Positions 16,178-26,358 are shown, numbered from the stretch's first letter. The stretch is DNA of 64,000 nt from Psychroflexus sediminis (GCF_900099815.1 NZ_FNCW01000012.1:32549-96548), one strand, 5' to 3'. A program made the numbers and translations. The notes: generated from the letters alone by a model not told the origin.

Positions 16178-17095
16178 ATGAGCGAATATTTAAAGCGCCT
16201 ATCTTTTATTATAAACACACTTAAGGAGAATGAATACACTTCAGAACAATTATTGGCAAATTTGACTGAGCGGGGATTTACTGTTTCACAGCGACAACTG
16301 CAAAGAGATCTCAAATCCCTGCGAGAGGTCATAGCTCATAATGAGGAGTTAAAGAGTCATTTTTTTGAGGGGAAGAAGCACTTCTACATTAAAATATCCT
16401 CGGAGCCTAACCTAAAGCCTATTGGTTTTGATTCTTCCAATACAGAATCAACGCGATTTTTTCATCAAAATATCGACTCACAAAAAATTAAAACTTTAGA
16501 AAGAATTGAAACTGCGATTTATCAAAGAAAGACCCTAGAAATTCAATTCGTTAAGGATGATGAGACAGGGCATAATTTGGATTTGGACGCTTCCAAATTG
16601 ATTATTTGCCCCGTAAAATTGCTTCTTCATAGGGCTTCTTACTATCTAGCCTGTTTAAATTGTAAAACCAAAACGGTTGAAGTTTTCGGAATTCGTCAAT
16701 TGACACAGATCGAGCTTGGCAGTTCTTTTTCAAATTTTAATCACATGAAGCGTTTAGTTGACCAGGAACTCAGTAAGCGCTTTGGGATCACCAAAAATAT
16801 AGATGATCAAATTTATGATATAGAAGTTGAGTTTACTTCTTCCACAGGTCGATTTATAGAAGATCATCATTGGCATTCTTCACAGAAAATCATCAAAACC
16901 AACGGCATCTATATAATGACTATGCAGTGTGGAATTAACAGAGAATTGATGGGCTGGTTGATGCTTTGGATGTATAATGTAAGAATTAAACACCCAGAGA
17001 TATTGAAATCCCTTTATAAAAAATCACTAGTGGAGTGTGAGTCTACACTTAAAGCAGAAACCCCCTTTGTGTATCGAAATATTTTTAAGAGTTAA
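16178..17095 (+). CDS. WYL domain transcriptional regulator
   Basis: A 305-residue cytoplasmic protein. Residues 1-60 form a winged helix (LLANLTERGFTVSQRQLQRD). A WYL-type ligand-binding domain follows in the middle (about residues 110-190: KTLEIQFVKDD, ICPVKLLLHRASYYLACLNC, where the WYL signature is YYL). A C-terminal extension ends in FVYRNIFKS. WYL regulators sense nucleotides or small effectors and often control stress or defence genes. There is no defence gene next to it: the neighbours are tdh and an M20 peptidase with their own signals, so its targets are unknown. Confidence 0.8.
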   Translation: MSEYLKRLSFIINTLKENEYTSEQLLANLTERGFTVSQRQLQRDLKSLREVIAHNEELKSHFFEGKKHFYIKISSEPNLKPIGFDSSNTESTRFFHQNIDSQKIKTLERIETAIYQRKTLEIQFVKDDETGHNLDLDASKLIICPVKLLLHRASYYLACLNCKTKTVEVFGIRQLTQIELGSSFSNFNHMKRLVDQELSKRFGITKNIDDQIYDIEVEFTSSTGRFIEDHHWHSSQKIIKTNGIYIMTMQCGINRELMGWLMLWMYNVRIKHPEILKSLYKKSLVECESTLKAETPFVYRNIFKS

Positions 17096-17190
17096 ATGCA
17101 CTCTTTTTAGTTTGAGTTTCAAAATAATTCACTGCTAAAACTACAGGGATATTTTCTTTTGACTTTTTCATCCAAAGATTTATCAGTTGT

Positions 17191-17218
17191 TTTGCCAAAC
17201 TGTATTTAATTATATTTG
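17191..17218 (+). promoter_or_regulatory. Promoter of the M20 peptidase gene
   Basis: TTTG at 17191-17194, a 16-bp spacer and TATATTTG at 17211-17218 match both halves of the Bacteroidota promoter. The ATG at 17240 follows 21 bp after the -7 box, so a TTG start at 17216 would lie inside the promoter and is rejected. Confidence 0.7.
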
Positions 17219-17239
17219 GGTACTTCAAATACTCAATTT

Positions 17240-18526
17240 ATGAAATATCAGGTTCTGTTTTTAATCGTATTGTCGTCCATGACCTCTCTGGCTCAGCAAA
17301 CTTCTTCAAAAGAAGAACTAATGCTTGGTTTTCTAGAGGCTAATGCCCGGGATCAGATAAATTTTCTGGAAAAAACGGTCAATATCAATAGCGGGACACT
17401 TAACCTGGAAGGGGTTCGGGAAGTAGGAATGCACTATAAAAAGGAGCTGGATGATTTAGGTTTTGAAACGCGCTGGATAAGCATGCCGGATAGTTTGAAC
17501 AGAGCGGGCCATCTATTTGCAGAAATCAATGGTGGCAGCGGAAAAACAATTTTGCTGATAGGTCATCTGGATACCGTTTTTGAGGAAGATCACGAATTTC
17601 AATCCTTCTCACGTACCGGTGACACTGCAGAAGGCCCGGGGGCAAATGATATGAAGGGCGGGAATGCCATAATCATTTATGCGCTCAAAGCTTTAGAGGC
17701 TGCTGGTGAACTGGAGAACAAACATATTATCGTTGCCTTTACCGGAGATGAAGAAAAACCTGGGCATCCCTTAAGTGTAAGTCGGTATGACCTTGTAGAA
17801 GCTGGTAAAAAAGCGGACATCGCTTTGGGTTTTGAAACCGCATCGGGAATGAATTATGCTACAGTAGCGAGGAGAGGCTCCAGTGGATGGACTTTGAAAG
17901 TCAAGGGTAAGCAGGCGCATTCCTCTGGTATCTTTAGCAAAAATACGGGTGCGGGAGCCATTTTTGAAGCCGCGAGAATACTTCATTCGTTTTATGAGGA
18001 CGTCAAAGGGGAGGACCTCTTAAGCTTCAATCCTGGTGTCATTTTAGGAGGTACCAACGTCAGGTACGATACCAATGCATCCACAGGAACCGCTTTTGGA
18101 AAAACCAATGTAGTCGCAAGTGAACTCGAAGTTTATGGAGGTTTGCGTTTTATTTCTGAGGAGCAGAAAGAAAAAACGCGTGAGAAGATGAGGGACATTG
18201 TGAGAAACAATTTACCTCAGACTTCTGCGGTTATCAGCTTTTCAGATGCATACCCGGCTATGGAACCCACTGAAGGAAATGCTAAGCTTCTTGAGGTCCT
18301 GGATGAGGTTAGTCAGAGTCTTGGATACGGCGAAGTAAAGGCTTACGACCCGGGGAAGCGTGGAGCTGCCGATATTTCATTTATAGCCCAGTATGTGGAT
18401 GGTTTAGATGGTCTGGGAGCCATGGGCAGTGGTGCTCACTCCCCATCGGAGACGGTCAATCTTGAAACTTTTATTCCATTAACACAAAGGGCCGCAGTCT
18501 TGATTCATCGCCTTGGCAGCGAATAG
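17240..18526 (+). CDS. M20 family metallopeptidase, exported (glutamate carboxypeptidase type)
   Basis: A 428-residue zinc exopeptidase with a signal peptide (to MTSLAQ). Metal ligands and catalytic residues of the M20 family are visible in order: H and D in IGHLDTVF, D in GPGANDMKGGN, the catalytic Glu pair in FTGDEEKPGH, and the late His in GSGAHSPSETVN. A dimerisation insert (WTLKVKGKQAHSSGIF) is present. This arrangement matches the carboxypeptidase G2-like branch, which removes C-terminal glutamate or similar residues. The ATG at 17240 is chosen because it opens the signal peptide and fits the promoter. A bidirectional terminator separates it from convergent sdhB. Confidence 0.87.
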   Translation: MKYQVLFLIVLSSMTSLAQQTSSKEELMLGFLEANARDQINFLEKTVNINSGTLNLEGVREVGMHYKKELDDLGFETRWISMPDSLNRAGHLFAEINGGSGKTILLIGHLDTVFEEDHEFQSFSRTGDTAEGPGANDMKGGNAIIIYALKALEAAGELENKHIIVAFTGDEEKPGHPLSVSRYDLVEAGKKADIALGFETASGMNYATVARRGSSGWTLKVKGKQAHSSGIFSKNTGAGAIFEAARILHSFYEDVKGEDLLSFNPGVILGGTNVRYDTNASTGTAFGKTNVVASELEVYGGLRFISEEQKEKTREKMRDIVRNNLPQTSAVISFSDAYPAMEPTEGNAKLLEVLDEVSQSLGYGEVKAYDPGKRGAADISFIAQYVDGLDGLGAMGSGAHSPSETVNLETFIPLTQRAAVLIHRLGSE

Positions 18527-18593
18527 GCTCCGCCAGTTGATTTTTTGAACAAGGAATCTGTTTACCGCCTTTTCAAAGAAATTATATACAATC

Positions 18594-18630
18594 AAAAAAA
18601 GCGTTTTAGATAACCTCTAAAACGCTTTTT
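18594..18630. terminator. Bidirectional terminator between M20 peptidase and sdhB
   Basis: A 15-bp stem (AAAAAGCGTTTTAGA with its complement) around a five-base loop, with A and T runs on both sides. It serves two convergent genes. Confidence 0.88.
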
Positions 18631-18654
18631 AATCTTATTCAGTTTAACTAAAAT

Positions 18655-19401
18655 CTATCCGGCAACGCTTGCGCCCAGATATTCTCTATTCATCCTGGCG
18701 ATGTTTTCCAGGGAAATGCCTTTTGGACATTCAATTTCACAGGCCCCCGTGTTGGTACAGTTACCAAAACCTTCTTTATCCATCTGATGAACCATGTTTA
18801 AGACCCGCTCATGCGCTTCTATTTCTCCCTGGGGTAACAGGGCAAACTGAGATACTTTAGCGGAAGTAAACAACATGGCACTTGCATTTTTACAAGCGGC
18901 CACACAGGCTCCACAGCCTATACAGGTTGCTGCATAGAAAGCATCGTCTGCGTTCTCTTTTTCAATAGGAATGGAGTTGGCATCCTGGGTATTTCCAGAG
19001 GTGTTTACAGAAATATATCCCCCGGCATGCTGTATTCTGTCAAAAGAAGATCGGTCGATAACTAAATCCTTAATCACAGGAAAGGCGGTAGCTCTAAAAG
19101 GTTCTATGACAATCTCATCTCCATCGTTAAACTTTCTCATGTGGAGTTGACAGGTGGTTACAAGTCGGTCTGGCCCATGAGGCTCCCCGTTAATTTGTAA
19201 TGAACAAGACCCGCATATTCCTTCTCTACAGTCATGGTCAAACTCGATAGGTTCTTCGCCTTCGTTTATCAAATCATTATTGACGACATCGAGCATTTCC
19301 AAAAATGACATATCGCCATCTATTCCATCTACATCGTAGTTTTGAAATCCTCCTTTAGCACTGGCATCTTCCTGACGCCATATTTTAAGTTTAAGCTTCA
19401 T
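18655..19401 (-). CDS. sdhB: Succinate dehydrogenase/fumarate reductase iron-sulfur subunit
   Basis: The 248-residue electron-transfer subunit of respiratory complex II, on the inner face of the cytoplasmic membrane. Cysteine clusters are complete: [16 protein letters not shown] plus a later Cys (TTCQLH) for [2Fe-2S], [17 protein letters not shown] for the next cluster, and [15 protein letters not shown] for the third. The sequence agrees with the Bacteroidota type B succinate:quinone oxidoreductase. It is the last gene of sdhCAB, with 7 bp between the sdhA stop and its start, and ends at a terminator. Confidence 0.95.
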   Translation of the reverse strand: MKLKLKIWRQEDASAKGGFQNYDVDGIDGDMSFLEMLDVVNNDLINEGEEPIEFDHDCREGICGSCSLQINGEPHGPDRLVTTCQLHMRKFNDGDEIVIEPFRATAFPVIKDLVIDRSSFDRIQHAGGYISVNTSGNTQDANSIPIEKENADDAFYAATCIGCGACVAACKNASAMLFTSAKVSQFALLPQGEIEAHERVLNMVHQMDKEGFGNCTNTGACEIECPKGISLENIARMNREYLGASVAG

Positions 19402-19408
19402 AAGTCAA

Positions 19409-21412
19409 TTATTTATAGCTTCTTGTTTTTAATTCAATATTTTCAAACTCCAACTGTTCTTTGTGAAGTTTTGCATCCCTTGGGTTTCCAACATACTCCC
19501 AGGCAGAGACAAATCTGTAATTTTCATCATCTCTTAAAGCCTCGCCGTCTTCTGTCTGATACTCTTCTCTAAAGTGGCCTCCGCAGGACTCATTTCTTTC
19601 CAAAGCATCTTTAGCAAACAATTCTCCCAGTTCAAGGAAATCTGCAACCCTACCTGCTTTCTCGAGTTCCTGATTTTTAGCTTCCGCTTTACCGGTCAGT
19701 TTCACATTAGCCCAGAAATCCTCCCTTAATTCCTTGATTTCATCCATGGCTTCCTTAAGCTCCTTCTCGTTACGAGACATACCGCATTTATTCCACATGA
19801 TTTTACCTAATTTCTTATGGTAATAATCCACAGGGTTTTTGCCATTGGCATTAAACAGCTTTTGAATTCTTTCTTTAACTTCTTTTTCAGCTGTTTCAAA
19901 CTCTTCAGTATCTGTTGGAATAGATCCCGTTCTAATATCATCGGCCAGGTAATCGCCAATGGTATAAGGAAGTACAAAATACCCATCTGCAAGACCTTGC
20001 ATCAATGCTGAAGCACCAAGCCTGTTAGCCCCATGATCGGAGAAGTTGGCTTCCCCGGCTGCATAACAGCCCGGAATAGTGGTCATCAGGTTATAATCTA
20101 CCCAAAGTCCGCCCATGGTATAATGAACAGCGGGGAAAATCATCATCGGTGTTTTATATGGATTTTGGTCTGTAATTTTCTCATACATTTCAAATAAGTT
20201 TCCATACTTGGACTCGACAACTTCTTCTCCCAGTTTTATAATTTCTTCTTTACTTGGGTTTTTATGCCCGGACGTAAATGCTTTTTCTTTTCCATAACGC
20301 TCGATAGCGGCCTTAAAGTCAAGATAAACCGCCTGTCCAGTTTTGTTAACGCCATAACCTTCGTCACAGCGTTCTTTGGCAGCTCTCGAAGCCACATCTC
20401 GTGGGACAAGATTACCAAAAGCAGGATACCTGCGTTCTAAATAATAATCTCTATCGTCTTCATCAATTTCTGTAGGTTTCAATTTACCTTCACGAATCGC
20501 TTCAGCGTCTTTTTTGTTTTTTGGCACCCAGATACGGCCGTCATTTCTCAGGGATTCTGACATCAAAGTCAGTTTGGACTGTAAGTCTCCCGAGACAGGA
20601 ATACAGGTCGGGTGAATTTGTGTAAAGCAGGGATTGGCAAAGAAAGCACCTTTTTTGTGCGCTCTCCAGGCGGCCATCACATTACTACCCATAGCGTTTG
20701 TAGACAGGTAAAAGACGTTTCCATAACCCCCTGAAGCTAAAACCACAGCATGGGCAGAATGTCTTTCAATTTCTCCGGAAATAAGGTCACGGGCAATTAT
20801 CCCTCTGGCTTTTCCGTCCACAAGTACCAAATCCATCATTTCATGTCTGTTGAAAGCCTGGATTTTACCCCTGTTGATTTGTCTGTTCATTGCTGAATAG
20901 GCTCCCAGAAGCAATTGCTGTCCGGTCTGACCTTTGGCATAAAACGTTCTTGAGACCAACACCCCTCCAAAAGACCTGTTATCTAAAAGTCCACCGTATT
21001 CTCTGGCAAAAGGAACCCCCTGAGCCACGCACTGGTCGATGATGTTTCCAGAAACTTCTGCTAGTCTGTACACATTGGCTTCTCTGGATCTGTAATCACC
21101 CCCTTTTACAGTGTCGTAAAACAATCTGTAGTCGGAGTCTCCATCCCCCTGGTAGTTTTTGGATGCATTAATGCCTCCCTGCGCTGCAATAGAGTGTGCA
21201 CGGCGAGGAGAATCCTGATAACAAAATGTTTTTACATTATATCCCAGTTCTGCAAAGGTTGCAGCGGCACTACCACCAGCCAGGCCTGTTCCCACGACAA
21301 TAATATCGATATTCCTTTTGTTGGCGGGATTAACCAGGTTGATTTCGTTTTTATGTTTAGTCCATTTCTTTTCAATTGGACCTTCTGGTATTTTTGATTC
21401 TAAAACTGACAT
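19409..21412 (-). CDS. sdhA: Succinate dehydrogenase/fumarate reductase flavoprotein subunit
   Basis: The 667-residue catalytic subunit that oxidises succinate to fumarate. FAD binding is seen in [20 protein letters not shown] (about residues 40-59), the flavin-attachment region in [20 protein letters not shown], substrate residues in HPTCIPVSG and [10 protein letters not shown], and the C-terminal FAD block [19 protein letters not shown]. The length and long C-terminal helical part are normal for this enzyme in Bacteroidota. It sits between sdhC (11 bp) and sdhB (7 bp) in one operon transcribed from a promoter at 22144-22175. Confidence 0.96.
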   Translation of the reverse strand: MSVLESKIPEGPIEKKWTKHKNEINLVNPANKRNIDIIVVGTGLAGGSAAATFAELGYNVKTFCYQDSPRRAHSIAAQGGINASKNYQGDGDSDYRLFYDTVKGGDYRSREANVYRLAEVSGNIIDQCVAQGVPFAREYGGLLDNRSFGGVLVSRTFYAKGQTGQQLLLGAYSAMNRQINRGKIQAFNRHEMMDLVLVDGKARGIIARDLISGEIERHSAHAVVLASGGYGNVFYLSTNAMGSNVMAAWRAHKKGAFFANPCFTQIHPTCIPVSGDLQSKLTLMSESLRNDGRIWVPKNKKDAEAIREGKLKPTEIDEDDRDYYLERRYPAFGNLVPRDVASRAAKERCDEGYGVNKTGQAVYLDFKAAIERYGKEKAFTSGHKNPSKEEIIKLGEEVVESKYGNLFEMYEKITDQNPYKTPMMIFPAVHYTMGGLWVDYNLMTTIPGCYAAGEANFSDHGANRLGASALMQGLADGYFVLPYTIGDYLADDIRTGSIPTDTEEFETAEKEVKERIQKLFNANGKNPVDYYHKKLGKIMWNKCGMSRNEKELKEAMDEIKELREDFWANVKLTGKAEAKNQELEKAGRVADFLELGELFAKDALERNESCGGHFREEYQTEDGEALRDDENYRFVSAWEYVGNPRDAKLHKEQLEFENIELKTRSYK

Positions 21413-21423
21413 AATCCTTTCGC

Positions 21424-22122
21424 TTATAAGTTATTAAAATAATGATAGAGTGCTATAAATACAAAACCCATTGGAATAACAACGGCATAGGCTGTAGTGA
21501 ATTTACGAATGAATCTGGACGTGCCGCTTTTGTATCCGCCTAAACCTTCCTGATATTTGTTTTTTGTTCCCAGAGACTGAAAGGAAGAAGCGAAGCCGTG
21601 TAGTAAATGTAACATCAGGAAGATAAAAGAGAAGGCATATAGACCCGTTCTGATGGGATCTCCTGTAAATTTTGCAATGGTTTCATCGTAATATCTGGTG
21701 GGATCATCTGGGTGAGACTCTACATATTTATGAATCATTTCCGGAATCCAGAAGTCATAAAAATGTAAACCTAAAAAAGCCAATACCACGATTCCGGATA
21801 TAATCATATTTCTGGACATCCATGTGGAGTTGGCTGCCCCGTTAAACTTGTCATACTTTATTTTTCTAGCCTTGTTATTCTTAATTTCAAGTACAAACCC
21901 CATAACGAAGTGAAAAACGACACCTGCAATTAAGATGGGCTGAAGTATGGCCTGCACCACAAAATTGTTCCCCATAAAATGGGAGATTTCGTTGAAAGTG
22001 GAAGGGCTAACTACCGAGGTGAAATTGATTGTAAAGTGTTGAAGTAAAAAAAGAACCAAAAAAAGTCCCGAAAGAGCCATAGCAAATTTCCTTGCTAGTG
22101 TTGATTTATTTATTCCAGCCAT
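21424..22122 (-). CDS. sdhC: Succinate dehydrogenase cytochrome b subunit
   Basis: A 232-residue membrane anchor with five predicted helices, as in the single-anchor (type B) complex II of Bacteroidota that carries two haem b groups. Likely haem-ligand histidines lie in [44 protein letters not shown] and [10 protein letters not shown]. The start [13 protein letters not shown] (22122) is chosen: the reading frame is open further upstream, but the extra 14 residues would lie next to the promoter and have no membrane-protein character. First gene of sdhCAB. Confidence 0.92.
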   Translation of the reverse strand: MAGINKSTLARKFAMALSGLFLVLFLLQHFTINFTSVVSPSTFNEISHFMGNNFVVQAILQPILIAGVVFHFVMGFVLEIKNNKARKIKYDKFNGAANSTWMSRNMIISGIVVLAFLGLHFYDFWIPEMIHKYVESHPDDPTRYYDETIAKFTGDPIRTGLYAFSFIFLMLHLLHGFASSFQSLGTKNKYQEGLGGYKSGTSRFIRKFTTAYAVVIPMGFVFIALYHYFNNL

Positions 22123-22143
22123 TATTCTGTGTTTGATTTTGTG

Positions 22144-22175
22144 CAAAAATACGCTACATAGCACTCTGAAACAAA
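22144..22175 (-). promoter_or_regulatory. Promoter of sdhCAB
   Basis: On the minus strand TTTG (22172-22175), a 20-bp spacer and TATTTTTG (22144-22151) give an excellent match to the Bacteroidota promoter. The sdhC ATG follows 21 bp downstream. Confidence 0.75.
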
Positions 22176-22319
22176 TGAAGTCAAGTATTTACGTATAATT
22201 TAGAATAGTTTTAAAGCCTTTTGAACCTAAATCACGAAAACCTTGTCGTGAAATCAGGATCTCTTAAATTTATTCCACCTCTTATTATTCCTTTACGAAT
22301 TTTATTAAAGTCCATTTTA

Positions 22320-22327
22320 TACCTTTG
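22320..22327 (+). promoter_or_regulatory. -7 promoter element of the aminopeptidase P gene
   Basis: TACCTTTG fits TAnnTTTG and lies 13 bp before the ATG at 22341. The -33 half is not clear. Confidence 0.5.
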
Positions 22328-22340
22328 AAAAAACTATTTT

Positions 22341-23633
22341 ATGCGTTACGAGCCTATATCCAAAGAATTATTTATACAGAACAGAAAGAATTTTATGAGT
22401 CAGATGCTGCCGGGTAGTCTGGCTGTGTTTAACTCTAACGATATTTATCCCATAGGTGCGGACAGCACGATTCCTTTTCAGCAGGATAGAAATATTTATT
22501 ACTTATCTGGTGTGGATCAGGAAGATAGTATTTTGGTTTTATTTCCGGAAGCACCAGACCCTAAGCATCGCGAAATTTTGTTTCTGACCGAAACCAATCC
22601 GCATATCGCGGTCTGGGAAGGAGAGAAACTCAATAAAGACCGAGCTCTGGAAACTTCAGGGATCACAACCGTCTACTGGAAGCAGGACTTTGAAAAAGTC
22701 TTTAACGAGTTGATGGCTCAAAGCCATACCGTTTATATGAATACCAACGAACACTACAGGGCAGCTCACGCCACTCAAACGCGAGAAGATCGTTTTAACA
22801 AATGGTTAAAAGAAAATTACCCTGCTCACCAGGTCGCCAAAAGCAATCCGATTTTACAGCGACTGCGATCGGTTAAGCATCCCCTGGAACTGGAAGTCAT
22901 GCAGAAAGCCTGTAACATTACCGAAAAAGGCTTCAGAAGAATTTTAGAATTTACAAAACCCGGCAAGTGGGAATATGAGCTGGAAGCTGAGTTTATGCAT
23001 GAATTTCTGAGGAATAAATCCCGTGGTTTCGCCTACACGCCCATCATTGCGGGGGGTAAGAATGCCACGGTGCTTCACTATATAGAAAACAAAGAACAAC
23101 TGAAAGCCGGAGACTTAATCTTAATTGATGTGGGTGCAGAATACGCCAATTATTCCAGTGATATGACGCGTACCATTCCCGTGTCCGGAAAATACACAGA
23201 CCGGCAAAAGCAGGTGTATACGGCAGTCAACAAGGTTAAAAACCTGGCTACCGATATGCTGGTGCCCGGAACCATTTGGAAAGAGTTTCATGTGGAGGTC
23301 GGTAAGTTGATGACCTCCGAATTGCTGGATTTAAAACTTCTGGACAAAGCCGATGTTCAAAATGAAAACCCGGACTGGCCGGCTTATAAAAAATATTTTA
23401 TGCACGGGACCTCGCATAATATTGGCCTCGACACTCACGATTATGGCCTGTTGCACGAGCCGATGAAAGCCAATCAGGTGTTTACCGTAGAGCCGGGCAT
23501 TTATCTGCCAGAGGAAAACATGGGCATTCGTCTGGAAGACGATGTGGTGATTCAGGACAAAGGAAGTCCGAAAAACCTGATGGCCAACATTCCTATCGAG
23601 ATGGAAGAAATCGAGGACCTGATGAATTCCTAA
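22341..23633 (+). CDS. pepP: Xaa-Pro aminopeptidase (M24B, aminopeptidase P)
   Basis: A 430-residue cytoplasmic metallopeptidase that removes N-terminal residues before proline. The N-terminal AMP_N domain (about residues 1-135, DRNIYYLSGVDQEDSILVL) is followed by a pita-bread catalytic domain with the five metal ligands: D in LIDVGAEYANYSSDMTRT (two Asp), H in MHGTSHNIGLDTHD, E in FTVEPGIYLPE and E in GIRLEDDVV. All ligands are present and the length is typical. The alpha/beta hydrolase gene follows after 46 bp of AT-rich repeat-like DNA, possibly on the same transcript. Confidence 0.93.
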   Translation: MRYEPISKELFIQNRKNFMSQMLPGSLAVFNSNDIYPIGADSTIPFQQDRNIYYLSGVDQEDSILVLFPEAPDPKHREILFLTETNPHIAVWEGEKLNKDRALETSGITTVYWKQDFEKVFNELMAQSHTVYMNTNEHYRAAHATQTREDRFNKWLKENYPAHQVAKSNPILQRLRSVKHPLELEVMQKACNITEKGFRRILEFTKPGKWEYELEAEFMHEFLRNKSRGFAYTPIIAGGKNATVLHYIENKEQLKAGDLILIDVGAEYANYSSDMTRTIPVSGKYTDRQKQVYTAVNKVKNLATDMLVPGTIWKEFHVEVGKLMTSELLDLKLLDKADVQNENPDWPAYKKYFMHGTSHNIGLDTHDYGLLHEPMKANQVFTVEPGIYLPEENMGIRLEDDVVIQDKGSPKNLMANIPIEMEEIEDLMNS

Positions 23634-23679
23634 TAATTTTAAATTCTGAATTCAAAATTCAAAATTTTCTTTTGAATAG

Positions 23680-24471
23680 ATGACCTTCACCTACAAGCAA
23701 ACCAAAATTCACTACACCGCATCGGGAAAGGGTGAATCTGTCATTCTGCTGCATGGATTTTTAGAGAATTCTTCGATGTGGAAACCACTTCAGAAGGAAC
23801 TTTCCAAAACACATGCTGTTTACGCCTTAGATTTGCCCGGTCACGGCAGGACCGAAGCCATTGGGTATATCCATAGCATGGAGGACTATGCGGCCCTGGT
23901 TTTAGCTTTTGCAGAGGATCAACAGCTGAAAAGCTTTAGCCTGATAGGCCACTCCATGGGAGGCTATGTGGCCTTAGCTTTAGCTGAATTACAACCAGAA
24001 AAAATTAAAAAGCTCATCCTTTTAAATTCCAGTCCTCTACCCGATTCTGAAACCAAGCAACAGGAAAGAAATCGAGCCATCACGATGATTCAGAAGTATC
24101 CTGAAGCTTTTATACGTATGGCGGTAAAGCATTTGTTCCTGCCAAAAGATCAAAAACGATTGTCTTCGGAAATTGACACAGCCATATCGGAAGCTAAGCA
24201 ATGTTCCCAACAGGGAATTATCAATACGCTGAAAGGCATGCGAGATCGAAAAGACAGAACTGAAGTTTTGAAAAAAATGAGCGATAAGAGCCTTATCCTT
24301 CTGGGAAAAGAAGATAAAGTCATCGACTTCGAAAAGACGAAATACCTGGCAAAAGAGGCGGGTGTTGAACTGAAAATTTTGCCTGGGGGTCATATGTCAT
24401 ACATAGAGCATCCGGATTTGCTGCTGAAGACTGTTCAGGAGTTTTTAGTCGGTGAGTCTTTGAGGTATTAG
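23680..24471 (+). CDS. Alpha/beta hydrolase whose C-terminus runs into a repeat
   Basis: A 263-residue hydrolase fold: oxyanion segment LLHGFLENSSMW, nucleophile Ser92 in IGHSMGGYVAL, acid in LLGKEDKVID (about residue 215) and His in PGGHMSYIEHP (about residue 239). Esterase, lactonase or MenH-like activity is possible; the substrate cannot be read from the sequence. The last dozen codons (VQEFLVGESLRY and stop) coincide with a direct repeat that occurs twice more in the following non-coding DNA, so the C-terminal tail was shaped by, or seeded, that repeat. No signal peptide. Confidence 0.82.
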   Translation: MTFTYKQTKIHYTASGKGESVILLHGFLENSSMWKPLQKELSKTHAVYALDLPGHGRTEAIGYIHSMEDYAALVLAFAEDQQLKSFSLIGHSMGGYVALALAELQPEKIKKLILLNSSPLPDSETKQQERNRAITMIQKYPEAFIRMAVKHLFLPKDQKRLSSEIDTAISEAKQCSQQGIINTLKGMRDRKDRTEVLKKMSDKSLILLGKEDKVIDFEKTKYLAKEAGVELKILPGGHMSYIEHPDLLLKTVQEFLVGESLRY

Positions 24472-24880
24472 GGAGTAGGGAATAGTATGTGAGTTTAATT
24501 CAAAATTCTGTGTTCGAAATTCAATATTTAGAAATTGATTTGCAGATGATTAAATACAAAATTTGAAATAGCAATTTTGAAATTTGAAATTCTTTATTCA
24601 GTATTCAGGAGTTTTTGAGTCGGTGAGTTGTTGAGGTTGTAGGGAATAGGCTTTAGGGAAGTAGGAAATAGTAAGAAAGTTTAATTCAAAATTCGGTGTT
24701 CTGTATTCGACATTCAGTATTCAGGAGTTTTTGAGTTGGTGAGTCTTTGAGGTATTAGGGAGTAGGAAATAGTATGTGAGTTTAATTCAAAATTCTGAGT
24801 TCTATATTCACTATTTAGAAGTTGATTAAATACAAAATTTGAAATAGCAATTTTGAATTTTGAAATTCTTTATTCATTAT
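24432..24880 (+). repeat. Three imperfect AT-rich direct repeats after the hydrolase gene
   Basis: Units begin near 24432, 24603 and 24719 with the shared phrase CAGGAGTTTTT, GGTGAGT, TTGAGG, then TAGGGA, AATAGT and TTTAATTCAAAATTC. The first unit overlaps the end of the hydrolase gene. Short phrases of the same kind recur at 36428-36608, 51690-52030 and 52220-52320, so this is a genome-wide filler repeat. No gene is seen in 24472-25011. Confidence 0.75.
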
Positions 24881-24951
24881 TTTTATGAACTGCTGAGACG
24901 CAGAGTTTGCAAAGATTTTGAAGAATGGAGAAGCGAGCCCGAGTAAATAAT

Positions 24952-25007
24952 TCCCCCCTGGGGGGCTAGGGGGCTTTTGCTCCCCTCCCTGGGAGGGGCT
25001 GGGGGAG
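24952..25007. repeat. GC-rich palindromic intergenic repeat
   Basis: Two G/C hairpins in tandem: CCCCCCTGGGGGG and CTCCCCTCCCTGGGAGGGG, followed by CTGGGGGAG. A shorter copy of the second hairpin is at 52342-52371. Both copies sit right after the stop of a leftward gene (dgt, mfd), where they may end or protect the mRNA. The form is common in Bacteroidota intergenic DNA. Confidence 0.7.
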
Positions 25008-25011
25008 AATT

Positions 25012-26358
25012 TTACAAATCGCTACCCGTCAACTTGCGGTAAGTTCTCAGCGCATTGCTATCGGTAAGCGAGGCGACAAACGAGCATACGTCGATGAGCC
25101 AGTCTTCGAGTTTACTTTCAGAAAAATCAAAATCCTTAAGGAAGTTTTTCAGAATCAGCTTGTCAAAATTGGAGGCGTTCCCCGCGTGCTGATGTTCCAC
25201 CGCCGTGGTAAAATCATCCAGAATCTTAGTCAGGATTGTATATCCGGCAATTTCTTTATCCAGCACTTCCTGACTCTGGTAAATATTTTTGATACTGATG
25301 TTGATGATGTCTTCAATCTGAACCTTATAGGTTGACTTGTCCAGCAGTGCCTGATGATAATCCCCCTTTAAAATGGCATCCTCGTTTTCCATAAACAGGG
25401 AAATCGCATCTTCAATGAGAGCTCCAATGGCTAGGGATCGCAGATAGCTTATCCGGTTTTTGGTGGTCGACAGCTTAGAATACTTTTCGGTATTGATGCT
25501 TTTATTGACGATTTTAGACAGGTATTCCAGAACATAGTCTTCCTGGATCAAGCCCAGATTAATTCCGTCCTCAAAATCGATGATGGTGTAGCAAATGTCA
25601 TCGGCCGCCTCTACCAAAAAGGCAAGCGGGTGTCTTTTGTAACGCACCTCATTGCCGTCAGCATTTCTCTCGAGACCGAGTTCTTCGGCCACATCCTGAA
25701 ACTTCTCTTGCTGCTGATTAAAAAAGCCAAACTTTTTATCGGCAACCTGCTTTGTGGGTTTGTGAGGAAGCGAGGCTTTGGGATATTTGGTAAACGCTCC
25801 CAAAGTAGCATAAGATAATCTCAGGCCACCAGGTGAGCCGTAATTATCGTTGGTGAGCAGTTTAAAACCATTGGCGTTCCCTTCAAACCTGGAAAGGTCC
25901 TGATACACGACTTCGGGGAGTTGATTTTTGAATCGCTTTCCGTTGCCGAATTTGAAATAATCCCCGATGGCGCGTTCACCGCTATGGCCAAAGGGAGGAT
26001 TGCCAATATCGTGGGCTAAAGCTGCCGCAGCTACAATGGCACCGAAATCATTGAAATGATGCCCATGCGTTCCCTTCAGCTGTGGATGTTTTTCCAGTAC
26101 TTTTTTACCGACCAGGCGACCCAGTGATCTTCCAACTACCGAAACCTCCAGACTATGGGTGAGTCGGGTATGCACAAAATCGGTTTTGGAAAGTGGAATC
26201 ACCTGAGTTTTATCCTGTAAGCTCCGAAATTCTGAAGAGAAAATCACCCGATCGTAATCGACTTCAAACCCCAGTCGGGTGTCGTCCTGTTCTTTACGTA
26301 TGCGTTTGTTTTTATCGCCCTGGCGTTTCAGAGATAAGAGGGTTTCCCAAGTTGGCAT
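25012..26358 (-). CDS. dgt: Deoxyguanosinetriphosphate triphosphohydrolase (dNTPase)
   Basis: A 448-residue HD-superfamily enzyme that splits dGTP (and often other dNTPs) into deoxynucleoside and triphosphate. The HD motif is split as usual: H in THSLEVSVVGRSLG and HD in AAALAHDIGNPPFGHSGE, with a later Asp in VEAADDICYTIIDFEDG. N-terminal RSLQDKTQVIPL is the usual substrate-pocket block. Length is typical of the Bacteroidota dNTPase. It has its own -7 element and is not in an operon with the adjacent HicAB pair. Together with nrdAB about 4 kb away it bears on the dNTP pool. Confidence 0.92.
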   Translation of the reverse strand: MPTWETLLSLKRQGDKNKRIRKEQDDTRLGFEVDYDRVIFSSEFRSLQDKTQVIPLSKTDFVHTRLTHSLEVSVVGRSLGRLVGKKVLEKHPQLKGTHGHHFNDFGAIVAAAALAHDIGNPPFGHSGERAIGDYFKFGNGKRFKNQLPEVVYQDLSRFEGNANGFKLLTNDNYGSPGGLRLSYATLGAFTKYPKASLPHKPTKQVADKKFGFFNQQQEKFQDVAEELGLERNADGNEVRYKRHPLAFLVEAADDICYTIIDFEDGINLGLIQEDYVLEYLSKIVNKSINTEKYSKLSTTKNRISYLRSLAIGALIEDAISLFMENEDAILKGDYHQALLDKSTYKVQIEDIINISIKNIYQSQEVLDKEIAGYTILTKILDDFTTAVEHQHAGNASNFDKLILKNFLKDFDFSESKLEDWLIDVCSFVASLTDSNALRTYRKLTGSDL

